This document shows, piece after piece, positions 37,730 through 47,425 of a stretch of DNA of 64,000 nt. The notes beneath the pieces are model-generated. The model saw only the letters and a program-made list of their open reading frames with translations. It made no database searches and was not told where the DNA came from. Source of the DNA: a virus; the IMG/VR virus record IMGVR_UViG_3300001041_000014, positions 1-64,000 of that record, one strand, 5' to 3'. The stretch's first letter is position 1; every line of letters starts with the position of its first letter. Made by a program: the position numbers and the translations under genes.

Positions 37730-40700
37730 TGCAGTTTTATTAATAGCTCTAGTGAAGTCAAATAAATCATTTTTATCATCATCATCAATAACGTCTCTTT
37801 CAACAGCATTACGTTTACCTTTTTTATTTACATTCTCGTCAATACCTTCAAAATCACTCATTAGACTTTCTTCAGATAATGATTTTTCTAAATATATGTC
37901 GTCAATAAGCTTCATTCTATTTTGAATATCAAATGGATGATTGAAATAACCTAAATCATTTGGATCTCTATAACGAATCTTAACTCTTTTAAAGGTTAAG
38001 TAATATTGATCGGTTCCTTTCTTACGCTCGACGTTTATGATACATACCCAATCTGAGTTTTCAAGTCGTTATTTTCATATAAGTCATAAACTTATACAGT
38101 TCTCTTATGAACTTCCCTATTATTAATTAGGATACAAGACTATATCTTCACCCTCTATATTTTTTATATAAAGGGGTTTCTTATTTCGATACGTAATGTA
38201 TCTACGAGTTTACACTCTAGTCGTTGAACCTTTCTCTTTTGGGAGACTTGGATGCGGATTGTCCAATCTTAAACATTATTACTATATTGAAAGTAGTTTA
38301 AGCTATAAGGAGATCCCCGACAATTAAAGAAAATTTAAAACATACATTACTGTATGTTGAAGCTTCTATACAAACTTCCCCGTAATGTTCAGATTACTTG
38401 TAATATAATCCAGTTCTATTCAAACATCCCTAATTCTCATTAGGATTCCAGACTATCTCTTCAACCTATAAATTAGGTTGCTTTCCATTTCGATACATAA
38501 AGTATCTACGAGTTCACACTCTAGTCGTTGAACCTTATTCTTATGTAAGAATCTTGGATGCAGATTGTCCAATCTTTATTATATAAAGTCCTAAGGAGTT
38601 TCCTGCAATTAAAAAAGTATCAACATGACATTACCATCATGCGGCCCATGAAATATAGGCACTTCCAACATTGGCTCTACCTACAAATTTAGCCAAGTCT
38701 TCTTTATTAGCTTGTAATGCGGCATCAACTGAACTTGCTCCAGCTCTATTCATTTGCGATTTTCACATTATTCGTAATATAATGCAGTTCTTAAGAACTT
38801 CCCTATATTTCTATAGGATACAAGACTATATCACCATCTTATTAGATGCTTTCAATTTCGATATATCATTAACTTATATATCTACGAGTTCACACTCTAG
38901 TCGTTGAACCTTATTGTCGTATTAACAATATTGGATGCAGATTGTCCAATCTTTATTATATAAAGTCCTAAGGAGTTTCCTGCAATTAAAAAAGTTCTCT
39001 TTATAAATCACTCTATAAAGCCACCCTATATTGATGGGCTGAAATAACTGGTATATCTAATTCTGTAGCTAGATTCTTCAATTCATTGGTAATATTCTTT
39101 AATTCTTCTTTTTCGTCACTAGCTTTTTCAGCAGGTCGTATTCTTTTAATATAGTCTAAAATTAAAGCTATTACCTCTTTGTCATCATCAGCTAATTCTT
39201 CAACTATAGTATATATATCAGAGGTATCAATACTTCTATTTGGATAATATTTAATAATAATATCAATATCGTCATCATCAGTTAATACTAATTCACCATC
39301 TTCTTTTAATTTCTTAATAACTTGCTTAGGAGTAAAATTCCTAATATCCTCAGAAGTACTAACCATGTTAAATAATCTCTCTACGGATTCACTAATTGAG
39401 TTTTCAAGTGTTAGTAATAATACACATGGTTTTTTACCTGCTTTTTTAGGTTTAATTCCTTTATTATACTTTTTTATATCTCTAGCAGTTTTCAATAATA
39501 TACCTGATTTAAAACCCGATATGTTCATATAGATAATTAATCTATACAGTTCTCAAATGAACTTCCCTATATTAATATAGGATACCAGACTATCTCTTCA
39601 TCTCTTATATAATAAGAGAGCTTCCCATTTCAATATTATCGATATCTACGAGTTTACACTCTAGTCGTTGAACCTTATTCTTATTATAAGAATATTGGAT
39701 GCGGATTGTCCAATCTTTATTAGTATAAAGCTATGAGAAGTTCCCCGCAATTAAAGAAGTTTATATCACATTGTTACCAATGAGCCAACCTTATTTATAA
39801 GCTGGTAAGCCTAAAAACATATACAATCGTTTAGATATAAAGCCAGGGGCCAGTATCTGGTTCAGCATTTTCAAGCCTGTTTTCAAAATACGTGCGTTTT
39901 TTCATATAGGTATGTACTCCTATACAGTTCTCTTATGAACTTCCTTAATTTACATTAAGATACAAGACTATATCATCAACCTTTTTCATCAAGGATGCTT
40001 CCCATTTCGATATATTTCATATATCTACGAGTTTACACTCTAGTCGTTGAACCTTATTGTTGTATTAACAATATTGGATGCAGATTACTCAATCTTCAAT
40101 TAAGAAGCTCTAAGAGATTTCCCGCAATTAAAGAAGTTTATCATTGTAAATTACTCTACAATGCCACCTATATTTTTTTGATGGATCTCTGAGAGCATTG
40201 ACTATATCTGTAATCGATGTTTCAAATGATTCTGAATCTAAACTAAAAGTTGTCACATCATCAAGAACACTTGTTTTTCTGGTTTTATTCAATAGGTGAG
40301 AACATAGTCCAACTAATTCATCATTAACATCCTGAAAGCTTTCAAAATCCCCAGAATCTATTTTCTCTACAACATTATACATTCTATCTTTAATATCTAA
40401 TAGATAAGAGTATTTCAATCTATCTTGGATTGCTTTGTTTATAAATTTTATCTCCTCGTAGTTTATTCTGCGATAGGCCCCGATTGCTGATATAATTTCT
40501 TCAGTATCTTTATTATAAGTATCACCGCGACAGAAATTTATAATCATACTTTCATTTTCGAATTGTTTAGTTATGCGAGCGTCCAAAGCTGTTTTTATAA
40601 AATTAAGTCGTGCTTCAAGTTTATCATTACCTTCATATATCGTTGTATCAATAATATCAAATAATTTTTTCATATTATTAAGAGCTTTCCTATTAATTTG

Positions 40701-40814
40701 CACTGATTGTTTAAATAAAAACCCGATCATAGAATTCAAAATCGAAATGTCAAATTTGATGGCAATTTTTTTTGGTTGCTCATTTATAGATAGTTTAAAT
40801 TTCTTATTAACCAA
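37727..40814 (-). CDS. DnaB-like replicative helicase, six exons including a 7-nt exon
   Basis: Exons 40814-40181, 39894-39800, 39516-39034, 38756-38657, 38380-38374, 38066-37727 give 552 residues in frame. N-terminal helical domain; then TGLKMLNQILAPG...RLYMFLGLPA|GFKSGILL (Walker A across a junction), VIALILDYIKRI (Walker B region), PVISAH|QMNRAGAS (motif 4, cf. SAHQLNR), GSA(W)E(V)LENSDWVCIINVERKKG (cf. SWE-ENADW, three junctions) and KRVKIRYRD. Splice phases 1,0,0,1,2 all fit. It unwinds the phage replication fork. The downstream tail (EGIDENVNKKGKRNAVERDVIDDDD) is acidic. It follows the Mre11-like gene by 2 nt. Confidence 0.88.
38067..38373 (-). ncRNA. Group I intron 5 of DnaB-like gene
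   Basis: 307 nt. P1: exon GAAGT with guide GCTTC. Ends ...TATATGAAAATAACG. Joins ...WEV to LENSDWV. Confidence 0.82.
38381..38656 (-). ncRNA. Group I intron 4 of DnaB-like gene
   Basis: 276 nt. P1: exon GCCT with guide GGGC. Ends ...CTGAACATTACG, only 7 nt before the next intron. Confidence 0.82.
38757..39033 (-). ncRNA. Group I intron 3 of DnaB-like gene
   Basis: 277 nt. P1: exon CCAT with guide GTGG. Ends ...AATGTGAAAATCG. Splits SAH|QMNR. Confidence 0.88.
39517..39799 (-). ncRNA. Group I intron 2 of DnaB-like gene
   Basis: 283 nt. P1: exon CCAGCT with guide GGTTGG. Ends ...TATATGAACATATCG. Splits the P-loop GLPA|GFKS. Confidence 0.88.
39895..40180 (-). ncRNA. Group I intron 1 of DnaB-like gene
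   Basis: 286 nt. P1: exon CCAT with guide GTGG. Ends ...TATATGAAAAAACG. Joins NALRDP(S) to RILKTGLKML. Confidence 0.83.
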
Positions 40815-40816
40815 AA

Positions 40817-42022
40817 CTATATAGCCTCCTTAAGTATCTTCTCATAAAGATACATACGAATCTTCTCTACGGAAATTTCTTTATTATATTTGATCTTAAT
40901 AAATTCAGATATTTTTTCTTCATGTGATATGGATTTATCAAATATTAATCCATATCTAGTTAATAACAAATTAATCTTTTCGTCAGTTTCTCGTTTTTGT
41001 CTCATCTTAGCATTATTGTTTATGATGATTTTAATATTCATTTGTTTACTAAAGGTTTCATGTATCATATTAGTAAGTAATAAAGCATTAGGATAATCTT
41101 CTGGTATATTAATAATCAATCTTAAATTATCAATAACTAAATTATTAACTATACTTGTTAAGTATTCAATTTGTTGATTATCTGAATTCTTAAATAAACT
41201 CGATCCATAATCTATTATTACAGTATCAAATCTCTTTGCTAATGTATTAACGACAAATTCATTTAAGAAATTACCATTAGATGGTGAGTATGTTGTTATG
41301 TAAAAGCCTTTTTCATTCTCCTCACCAAAAGCATATCTGGAAAATGAACCAACATAGAATATTCTATCTTTAATAACTTGCGAATTATGAATGTGACCAA
41401 AGAACACAATTCCGCGACATATATATAATAATTGATCTGATTTAAATATAGGAGCTTTAGCTAAAGTAGTTTCACCTTCTTGTTTACTAGCGGCAAAAGC
41501 TACTTCTCCCACTAAACCATGACCAAAAATCATATCATATTTATTCTTAGTAGAAAAATAATCCTTATAGTATTCATCTTTATTGTCCAAATATTCTTCT
41601 GGTATATATAACACTAATAAATCATCAAAAAGATATTCTTCTTCAACAGTTGATATAACTCTAAAATCACATTTAGAGTTTTTAGCAAACACTTCTAATA
41701 CTTCTAACTGATCAAGTTCATCATGTGATTTAGTACCTTTAACTACTCTGATTTTAGTTTTCTTCTTAGTTTTAACATTCTTTTTATTTACAATCTCTAT
41801 CATTCTAGAAATAAATTGTGCTAAATACTTTGCATGAGGTGAATTCATAGATAACTTAAAATGACATAAATCACCATCAATTATTATGGCATCTACTATG
41901 GGAAGTTCTTCCAACTTCTTTAAGAAAATTTTATTTAACTGATCATATAATTCTTTTGCAGGTAAAGATCCGAAATGCACATCAGCGAGATTTATTATCA
42001 CATAGGCTTTCTCACTACTCAT
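40817..42022 (-). CDS. Mre11/SbcD-like metallophosphoesterase nuclease
   Basis: 401 residues from ATG 42022, which overlaps the upstream stop (ATGAGTAG). Metal-binding motifs are in order: LADVHFGS (D-x-H) near 8-15, IIDGDLCH (GD) near 45-52, KGTKSHDE (replacing GNHD) near 91-98, FGHG near 164-167 and FFGHIHNS (GxH) near 196-203. Resembles T4 gp47/SbcD, the nuclease of the Mre11-Rad50 complex. A Rad50-like partner is not in this window. Part of a nuclease-helicase operon ending with DnaB. Confidence 0.83.
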   Translation of the reverse strand: MSSEKAYVIINLADVHFGSLPAKELYDQLNKIFLKKLEELPIVDAIIIDGDLCHFKLSMNSPHAKYLAQFISRMIEIVNKKNVKTKKKTKIRVVKGTKSHDELDQLEVLEVFAKNSKCDFRVISTVEEEYLFDDLLVLYIPEEYLDNKDEYYKDYFSTKNKYDMIFGHGLVGEVAFAASKQEGETTLAKAPIFKSDQLLYICRGIVFFGHIHNSQVIKDRIFYVGSFSRYAFGEENEKGFYITTYSPSNGNFLNEFVVNTLAKRFDTVIIDYGSSLFKNSDNQQIEYLTSIVNNLVIDNLRLIINIPEDYPNALLLTNMIHETFSKQMNIKIIINNNAKMRQKRETDEKINLLLTRYGLIFDKSISHEEKISEFIKIKYNKEISVEKIRMYLYEKILKEAI

Positions 42023-42671
42023 ATAGTTTACGTTTCCATATTTCTGCATTTAAATCAAACCAGGAATGAAATAACTTCACTACTAATTTAAAATTCTCTA
42101 TATATATTGATAACTCATCTCGACTTATAAACTTTTCTTTATAATCAGTTTCATGTAATAATACAATACCAACTTGCTCTACTATATAACCTTTCTCCTC
42201 TAAAAGCATTGTATAACCTGCTAATTGAAGAAACATTGATGAATAAAAACTTTTACTTGTTTTATAATCAATTATTGTTTTCTTATTATCAAACTCACAA
42301 TATAGATCTATAGTACCCCCAAAGTCTAAAGAAGTTATTTGCTTTTCAGCAAATATAGGTTTAATATCATGAGTTTTACGCCATGTTAAGAAATTATCCA
42401 TATAATATTTAAGAGTATTTATATTACATAATTCAGTATTTATAAAAATAAAATATCTATCCATTAAATAAGCGTATACCATTGAATGCACTAAAGTTCC
42501 TATATTTGAGGACTTCTCTAATACATCTTTAATATTTAATCGCTTAAATCCCAGATAGTTAGCCCAATGTAATAGGGCAGGTTTATTTAAAATCTTTAAT
42601 ATCGTAGTTACAGAGGGAACTTCCACCCCAAACTCATTCATATAAACTGTATGTCCTGTACTATATTTCAA
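42015..42671 (-). CDS. PD-(D/E)XK nuclease of RecB/Cas4 type
   Basis: 218 residues. SVTTILKILNKPALLHWANYLG at the start, GTLVHSMVYAYL near 57-68, FGGTIDLYCEF near 116-126 and TIIDYKTSK near 131-139 carry the catalytic D-...-D-x-K; QLAGYTMLLEE near 148-158 is the Q-x-x-x-Y motif. This is the exonuclease family of phage recombination. Probable first gene of the operon with Mre11-like and DnaB-like genes. Confidence 0.83.
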   Translation of the reverse strand: MKYSTGHTVYMNEFGVEVPSVTTILKILNKPALLHWANYLGFKRLNIKDVLEKSSNIGTLVHSMVYAYLMDRYFIFINTELCNINTLKYYMDNFLTWRKTHDIKPIFAEKQITSLDFGGTIDLYCEFDNKKTIIDYKTSKSFYSSMFLQLAGYTMLLEEKGYIVEQVGIVLLHETDYKEKFISRDELSIYIENFKLVVKLFHSWFDLNAEIWKRKLYE

Positions 42672-42765
42672 TATATTCTTCCTCTCTTTTATAAAATTTA
42701 TCTTTGTCTTATTATAAAGTTCTTCTTGAAATAAAATAGTAGTTAGTCTTTAATTGGAAGGTTTT

Positions 42766-43761
42766 ATGAGCAACATTTCTATAATAAAACCACATAAAGG
42801 GGTTGATAATATGGCATTTAGATCTTTAGAAGAAACTTTTGTATATAGACATTTAAACTCAGGCAACGCCCTTTCCAGTAATATACATAAGATATTACAA
42901 CATGGTACTATTCTTAAACAGCAAAATTTAGAAGAATCTTTCATAATTATAAATAAGAATTTTAAATTTCCTTTGAAATTTAAAATCCTTGAAGCTGTAT
43001 CATCTGGTGAAATAGTATTAATATATTCGCCCGATAATGCCAAATTACCAATGTGTATGCCTTTCTTCTTAACCCGTAATCATTCTGGTAATGTAGTAGC
43101 TATTGTAGTCGTTGATAGTTACGGTACAATGAACAAAGAAAATGGAGATATTAATATAGACGCTAAGAAATTATATTGTATCATGGAAGCAGCTTATCTT
43201 TCTAAGATATGTTACCATCATGGTAATCAAGTTTCTGGACGAAATGTTATCATTACTAATGGCTCGTCTATATACTCTAATTTATTTACACGTGTATTAA
43301 ATAAGAAATATGCTCTTAATACAGATAAGAATAAAATGCAAAAAGTTTTATTTTTAGCATCTAAATTTTATATGATAAATATATTAGGTCATTCAGATAC
43401 CGAAATGACATTTAATTATTCTATTAAGAATTGTGTTAATGCCAATCTATTTATATTAAAAGAAGTTAATGATATGATGAAGATTGAAGACTACAGTGAT
43501 TTATCTACATTCATTCAAGCTCTTACTAAGAAAGAATTAAATCTAGGTTTTAAAGATTTAACTGTAAGAAATTATCTTGAATCGTATATTAATATGTATG
43601 ATCCATCAGCTTTATTAGCATTAGAATCCTTTCCTTATCTACTATATAATATATTAGCTGTTGTTAATGGCAGTTATATCAATAATCAATATATTATGGA
43701 AGACATTGTTGATCAACAAGGTGTAAAAATATATTCTGATTTAGCTAATCTAAACGAATAG
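42766..43761 (+). CDS. Unknown protein (331 aa)
   Basis: ATG 42766 follows TTGGAAGG. Mixed fold with a hydrophobic beta patch (MPFFLTRNHSGNVVAIVVVDSY near 100-120). No motif recognised. First gene of the plus-strand virion cluster, so a structural or assembly role is possible. Confidence 0.7.
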   Translation: MSNISIIKPHKGVDNMAFRSLEETFVYRHLNSGNALSSNIHKILQHGTILKQQNLEESFIIINKNFKFPLKFKILEAVSSGEIVLIYSPDNAKLPMCMPFFLTRNHSGNVVAIVVVDSYGTMNKENGDINIDAKKLYCIMEAAYLSKICYHHGNQVSGRNVIITNGSSIYSNLFTRVLNKKYALNTDKNKMQKVLFLASKFYMINILGHSDTEMTFNYSIKNCVNANLFILKEVNDMMKIEDYSDLSTFIQALTKKELNLGFKDLTVRNYLESYINMYDPSALLALESFPYLLYNILAVVNGSYINNQYIMEDIVDQQGVKIYSDLANLNE

Positions 43762-43774
43762 GAGGTATTAAAAT

Positions 43775-44410
43775 ATGAAAAGTATTGATATTCTAAAGGG
43801 ACATTTAAAAAAAGTTGATACTAACAACATAATCAGTCTTATTTCCGATTTTATATTCTCAGATATAGGGGATGTCACGGATTTTACCCCTAATAACGTT
43901 TATAACATGGATCAATTTGTTTATATGTTTGATACTGATACAAATAAACATATTATCTATAAATGTAAATATAATGGAACTACAGGAGCTTTTAATAATA
44001 GTAATTGGGATATTGTAAATACTTCACTAATTGATAATAAACTTTCTAGATTAGTATCTTATAATTATGCTGTACCAACAGAAACTGACGGACAAACTAT
44101 TTTTACAATACCTTTACCAACCTATGATAAAGACATGGATACTATTATAGTTTATAAAAATACAACTTTTATAACTTCAGATAAATATACTTTAACTAGT
44201 GCAACTAGATCCCCTTCAGTAAATGGTTTTATTAGATTTACCGATTCGACTTTAATAAGTGGAATACTTGCCGATAGTACAACTATTGCAATGATTATCT
44301 TAAAAAATATACCTGTTGGGATAGATATAGACACAAGTGAATCTGATATTGATGCTGGAATGTTCGGTGATGTTAATGATGAGCAAACGATAGACGGGGG
44401 TACATTTTAA
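43775..44410 (+). CDS. Probable tail/appendage-associated protein
   Basis: 211 residues. Contains a short carbohydrate-binding-like unit (VYNMDQFVYMF...IYKCKYNGTTGAFNNSNWDIV, near 42-85) seen in phage fibre proteins. Its stop overlaps the start of the next tail-spike gene (TAATG), so they are coupled. Confidence 0.65.
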   Translation: MKSIDILKGHLKKVDTNNIISLISDFIFSDIGDVTDFTPNNVYNMDQFVYMFDTDTNKHIIYKCKYNGTTGAFNNSNWDIVNTSLIDNKLSRLVSYNYAVPTETDGQTIFTIPLPTYDKDMDTIIVYKNTTFITSDKYTLTSATRSPSVNGFIRFTDSTLISGILADSTTIAMIILKNIPVGIDIDTSESDIDAGMFGDVNDEQTIDGGTF

Positions 44411-46149
44411 TGGCTAGAAGAATTCAACATAAAAGAGGTTTAGAAGTTAACTTACCAATATTACCAGTATCCGAATTGGCACTCACTACCGATACAAAAA
44501 GGCCCTTTATAGGTGGACCTGATGGAAATATTGAATTGGCTAAACAAAGTAGTCTTGATGCGCATAAGGCGGAGAATACGTATTACAAAACCGTTGCTGA
44601 CATGAAATCTGACACTAGTTTAAGTGTAGGGACTATTGTTACAACTCATGGTTATTTATCCGTTGCCGATGGTGGAGGGGCAAAGTACAGGATTGTGAGT
44701 GGCCCTTTTGTCGACGATGGTGGATCATATCACCATATTACAGGGTTAATATTCGCAGGACTAATGGTTGCGGATAGTATCAATACAAAACAATTTGGTA
44801 TTACAGGTCTGGTTGATGATACAACGCAATTTTTAAAAGCTTTGAGTTTTATTGCATCAAACAGACTTGAACTAAAATTAAATTCAGATGTAATCGTTTC
44901 ACAAGTTATACTTATTAATGATTTTTATAATATTACATCTGATAACAAGGGCCGGAGAATTAAAGTTAAAGATGGTGCAACGATTGATGCCATTTTTAAA
45001 TTTTATAAATATACATGGTATGTTAGTCTTAGTAAGTTAGTCTTGGACGGTAATAAAGCTAATGGTGCAGTTGCTAGAGGTATTCTTTACGATACTAATG
45101 ACGCAAATTATATTGTGGGTACGTGCTATGTCAAAGATTTATATTTACAAAACTTCGCGTTAGAAGGCATTTATGTAAACGGTCGATGCTTAATACCCAA
45201 TCTTAAAGACATATATATTGATCTATGCGATAAACAGGGTCTATATTATGGTGGGTATGACGGTACACTTAATGGTATCTATGTTTCCAATTGCGGTGTT
45301 ACTGGCGGGACAGAGGGCGCGTATTTTGGCGGAGGAAACACTAAGGTTAGTAATGTTAAGGTATGGTTTTCAGGGAATTATGCAAACGCAAAACCAGGTA
45401 TTATTATTGCTTCTACAACCTCACAGTATTCCTGTATTGAAGCACAGGAAAATTATTATGCTGGCGTGTTGCTAACTGGCGCAATACAAAACCAACTTGA
45501 TATTATTTGCGATAGAAATAATATGGGTAACAATCCAATGACATATGGTGCTGTTTTTGTAGACGGAAAAGAAAATCAAGTGACTATTATTTGTAAAAAC
45601 AATACTAATTTTGGGGCCATTTATGAACAAACAGGGCTTTATATTTCAACCAATACCTTTAAAAATAACAATATTGTGGCTTCTGTTGATGGTTTACACA
45701 CAACTAAGTTAATTGATTTATCCACAACGGAGTATAACCAAATAGTATTAAACAGGGTTAATTTTCGGGATTATTATTATGATATTACTCCTGATTTTAC
45801 AATTGTCGTGCCAGTTACGACAACAGGAATCACAGTTAAACTTTTAAAGCCAGGAGTATATCAAATGACAGGTACTGCAATCGCTGACACAACTTTCTGG
45901 TTCATCGGTGCTTATGGTGGGGAGAGTGTTTTCACCATACCTAAAAATCATAAGGTGATGGCTGTCGGCTCACCAATGGCCACGCTGAATATTTTTAAAA
46001 CAGGTACAACGGTCGTAATGTCTGGCATAAACGAAATTTATAATTATTTTACAGTGGATACAGAGGTAACGGGGATTAGCGTTAAGGTTTTAAATGGTCA
46101 AACTGTTGATATGATCGTAAGTCCTAAGATATTAGTGTATGAGAATTAA
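44410..46149 (+). CDS. Tail-spike-like protein 2 (beta-helix)
   Basis: 579 residues. N-terminal adaptor MARRIQHKRGLEVN...LTTDTKRPFIGGPDGNIELA matches the motif at the start of 35093-36763. The centre has beta-helix features (repeated G/N turns: LKDIYIDLCDKQGLYYGGYDG..., VSNCGVTGG) and a trimer-like C-terminal beta domain. Predicted surface-polysaccharide binding or depolymerising appendage. Locally higher G+C in the body than in the adaptor suggests domain exchange. Confidence 0.8.
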   Translation: MARRIQHKRGLEVNLPILPVSELALTTDTKRPFIGGPDGNIELAKQSSLDAHKAENTYYKTVADMKSDTSLSVGTIVTTHGYLSVADGGGAKYRIVSGPFVDDGGSYHHITGLIFAGLMVADSINTKQFGITGLVDDTTQFLKALSFIASNRLELKLNSDVIVSQVILINDFYNITSDNKGRRIKVKDGATIDAIFKFYKYTWYVSLSKLVLDGNKANGAVARGILYDTNDANYIVGTCYVKDLYLQNFALEGIYVNGRCLIPNLKDIYIDLCDKQGLYYGGYDGTLNGIYVSNCGVTGGTEGAYFGGGNTKVSNVKVWFSGNYANAKPGIIIASTTSQYSCIEAQENYYAGVLLTGAIQNQLDIICDRNNMGNNPMTYGAVFVDGKENQVTIICKNNTNFGAIYEQTGLYISTNTFKNNNIVASVDGLHTTKLIDLSTTEYNQIVLNRVNFRDYYYDITPDFTIVVPVTTTGITVKLLKPGVYQMTGTAIADTTFWFIGAYGGESVFTIPKNHKVMAVGSPMATLNIFKTGTTVVMSGINEIYNYFTVDTEVTGISVKVLNGQTVDMIVSPKILVYEN

Positions 46150-46165
46150 ATTAAAGGGTGTTGAT

Positions 46166-46219
46166 ATGGTTACAAATGAACGTGATAAATCGTTAATGAA
46201 CAGTAGACGCATTATGTGA
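46166..46219 (+). CDS. Possible very small peptide (17 aa)
   Basis: AAAGGGTGTTGAT precedes ATG; product MVTNERDKSLMNSRRIM. It fills the gap between the spike and the endolysin and may be only a leader or chance frame. Confidence 0.25.
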   Translation: MVTNERDKSLMNSRRIM

Positions 46220-46270
46220 CATAATAATTAAAAATTAATTTATAAACTATTAGAAGGATGGTGATAATAT

Positions 46271-47311
46271 ATGTATAATGTAGTACTTGATATTGGGCAT
46301 GGGGGTAGAGATCCTGGAGCCCTTGGAAAAACAACTTATGAAAAAAATAACAATTTAATACTAGGATTAAAAGTTGGTAAAATACTTCAACAACATGATA
46401 TGAATATCCATTACACCAGAACAACAGATAAAGATTTTTGTTCTGGTGTTTTTGATGTAAATGTCGATCTATTAAATCGAATTACAATTGCAAAACAATT
46501 TAATCCTGATGTATTTGTAAGTTTACACAATAATAGTTTTAATACGCAAGCAAAGGGGAATGAAACCCACTGTTATAAAAGCGCTGGGAGTGATTATCGG
46601 TTAGCAGAAAGTATTCAGAGTCAAATGGCATCTCTCTTAGAAATGATAGATCGTGGGGTTAAAATAAGTAATTTATATGTTACTCGTAAATTCGACAAAA
46701 CTATAACGAGTGCATGTCTTGTAGAATATGGATTTATTGATAGTGAAGAGGCTGTAATTTTAGCTAAGATGGATATTGCAGCAGTTGCCATTGCAAAAGG
46801 TGTGTTGAATTTTTTAGGCATTAATTATAATGGAACTATCAATATTCAACCATCATCAATAATTACATTAACTCATACTACACCATCAAACTTTTCATAT
46901 GATAATAATGCAAAATGTATTAATTCGGACTTACCCATTCGCGATATAAACGGTAATATATTATCTGGACGATATGTATCAAACGGTGATAATATTACAG
47001 TTTTAGATGTAAGTTATTCTAAACAATTGGCTTTAGTAGAATATCCCACAAGTTCTGGTGTTGTAAGAAGCGGGTATATTAAATTATCATCAAATATCAA
47101 CTATTACTTTCAAAATCAATGGGAAAATGGTTCGAGTAGCGAAACTGTATATGATAATGTTGGATCAACCATAGGAAGACTGGAGCCAGGGGAATCAGCA
47201 ACCCCCTTATATAGAAAGAATGGTAAATTACATGTTGTATATACAACCGTAAAGGGCGTTAATACGAAGAGTGGTTATGTACAATACAATGGTAAATTCA
47301 CTAAATTTTAA
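46271..47311 (+). CDS. N-acetylmuramoyl-L-alanine amidase endolysin
   Basis: 346 residues. Amidase_3 domain 1-185: LDIGHGGRDPGA (zinc His), E-K-N-N-N-L near 25-30 (zinc Glu), VSLHNNSF (zinc His) near 82-89, CLVEYGFI (catalytic Glu) near 154-161. A spacer is followed by two SH3-like cell-wall-binding segments (residues ~200-345). Acts on peptidoglycan for lysis; no signal peptide, so it needs a holin. Ends at a terminator. Next to virion genes it could also be a virion enzyme. Confidence 0.88.
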   Translation: MYNVVLDIGHGGRDPGALGKTTYEKNNNLILGLKVGKILQQHDMNIHYTRTTDKDFCSGVFDVNVDLLNRITIAKQFNPDVFVSLHNNSFNTQAKGNETHCYKSAGSDYRLAESIQSQMASLLEMIDRGVKISNLYVTRKFDKTITSACLVEYGFIDSEEAVILAKMDIAAVAIAKGVLNFLGINYNGTINIQPSSIITLTHTTPSNFSYDNNAKCINSDLPIRDINGNILSGRYVSNGDNITVLDVSYSKQLALVEYPTSSGVVRSGYIKLSSNINYYFQNQWENGSSSETVYDNVGSTIGRLEPGESATPLYRKNGKLHVVYTTVKGVNTKSGYVQYNGKFTKF

Positions 47312-47318
47312 CAATTAA

Positions 47319-47362
47319 AAGAAAGTGTAATGAGAATAAAACTCTCATTACACTTTCTTTTT
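47319..47362 (+). terminator. Terminator after endolysin gene
   Basis: AAGAAAGTGTAATGAGA/TCTCATTACACTTTCTT stem followed by T5. Confidence 0.87.
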
Positions 47363-47425
47363 TATGGGGATTATTATTTATTTCAACATACTATTAATGA
47401 TATGCAAAAGAAAGGGTGATATATT

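Noticed and set aside
39013-39528. Separate short genes beginning with Met after each intron (for example at 39528, 61123, 62256)
   Set aside because: The ATG is part of the intron's terminal TATATG; the frames are internal exons.
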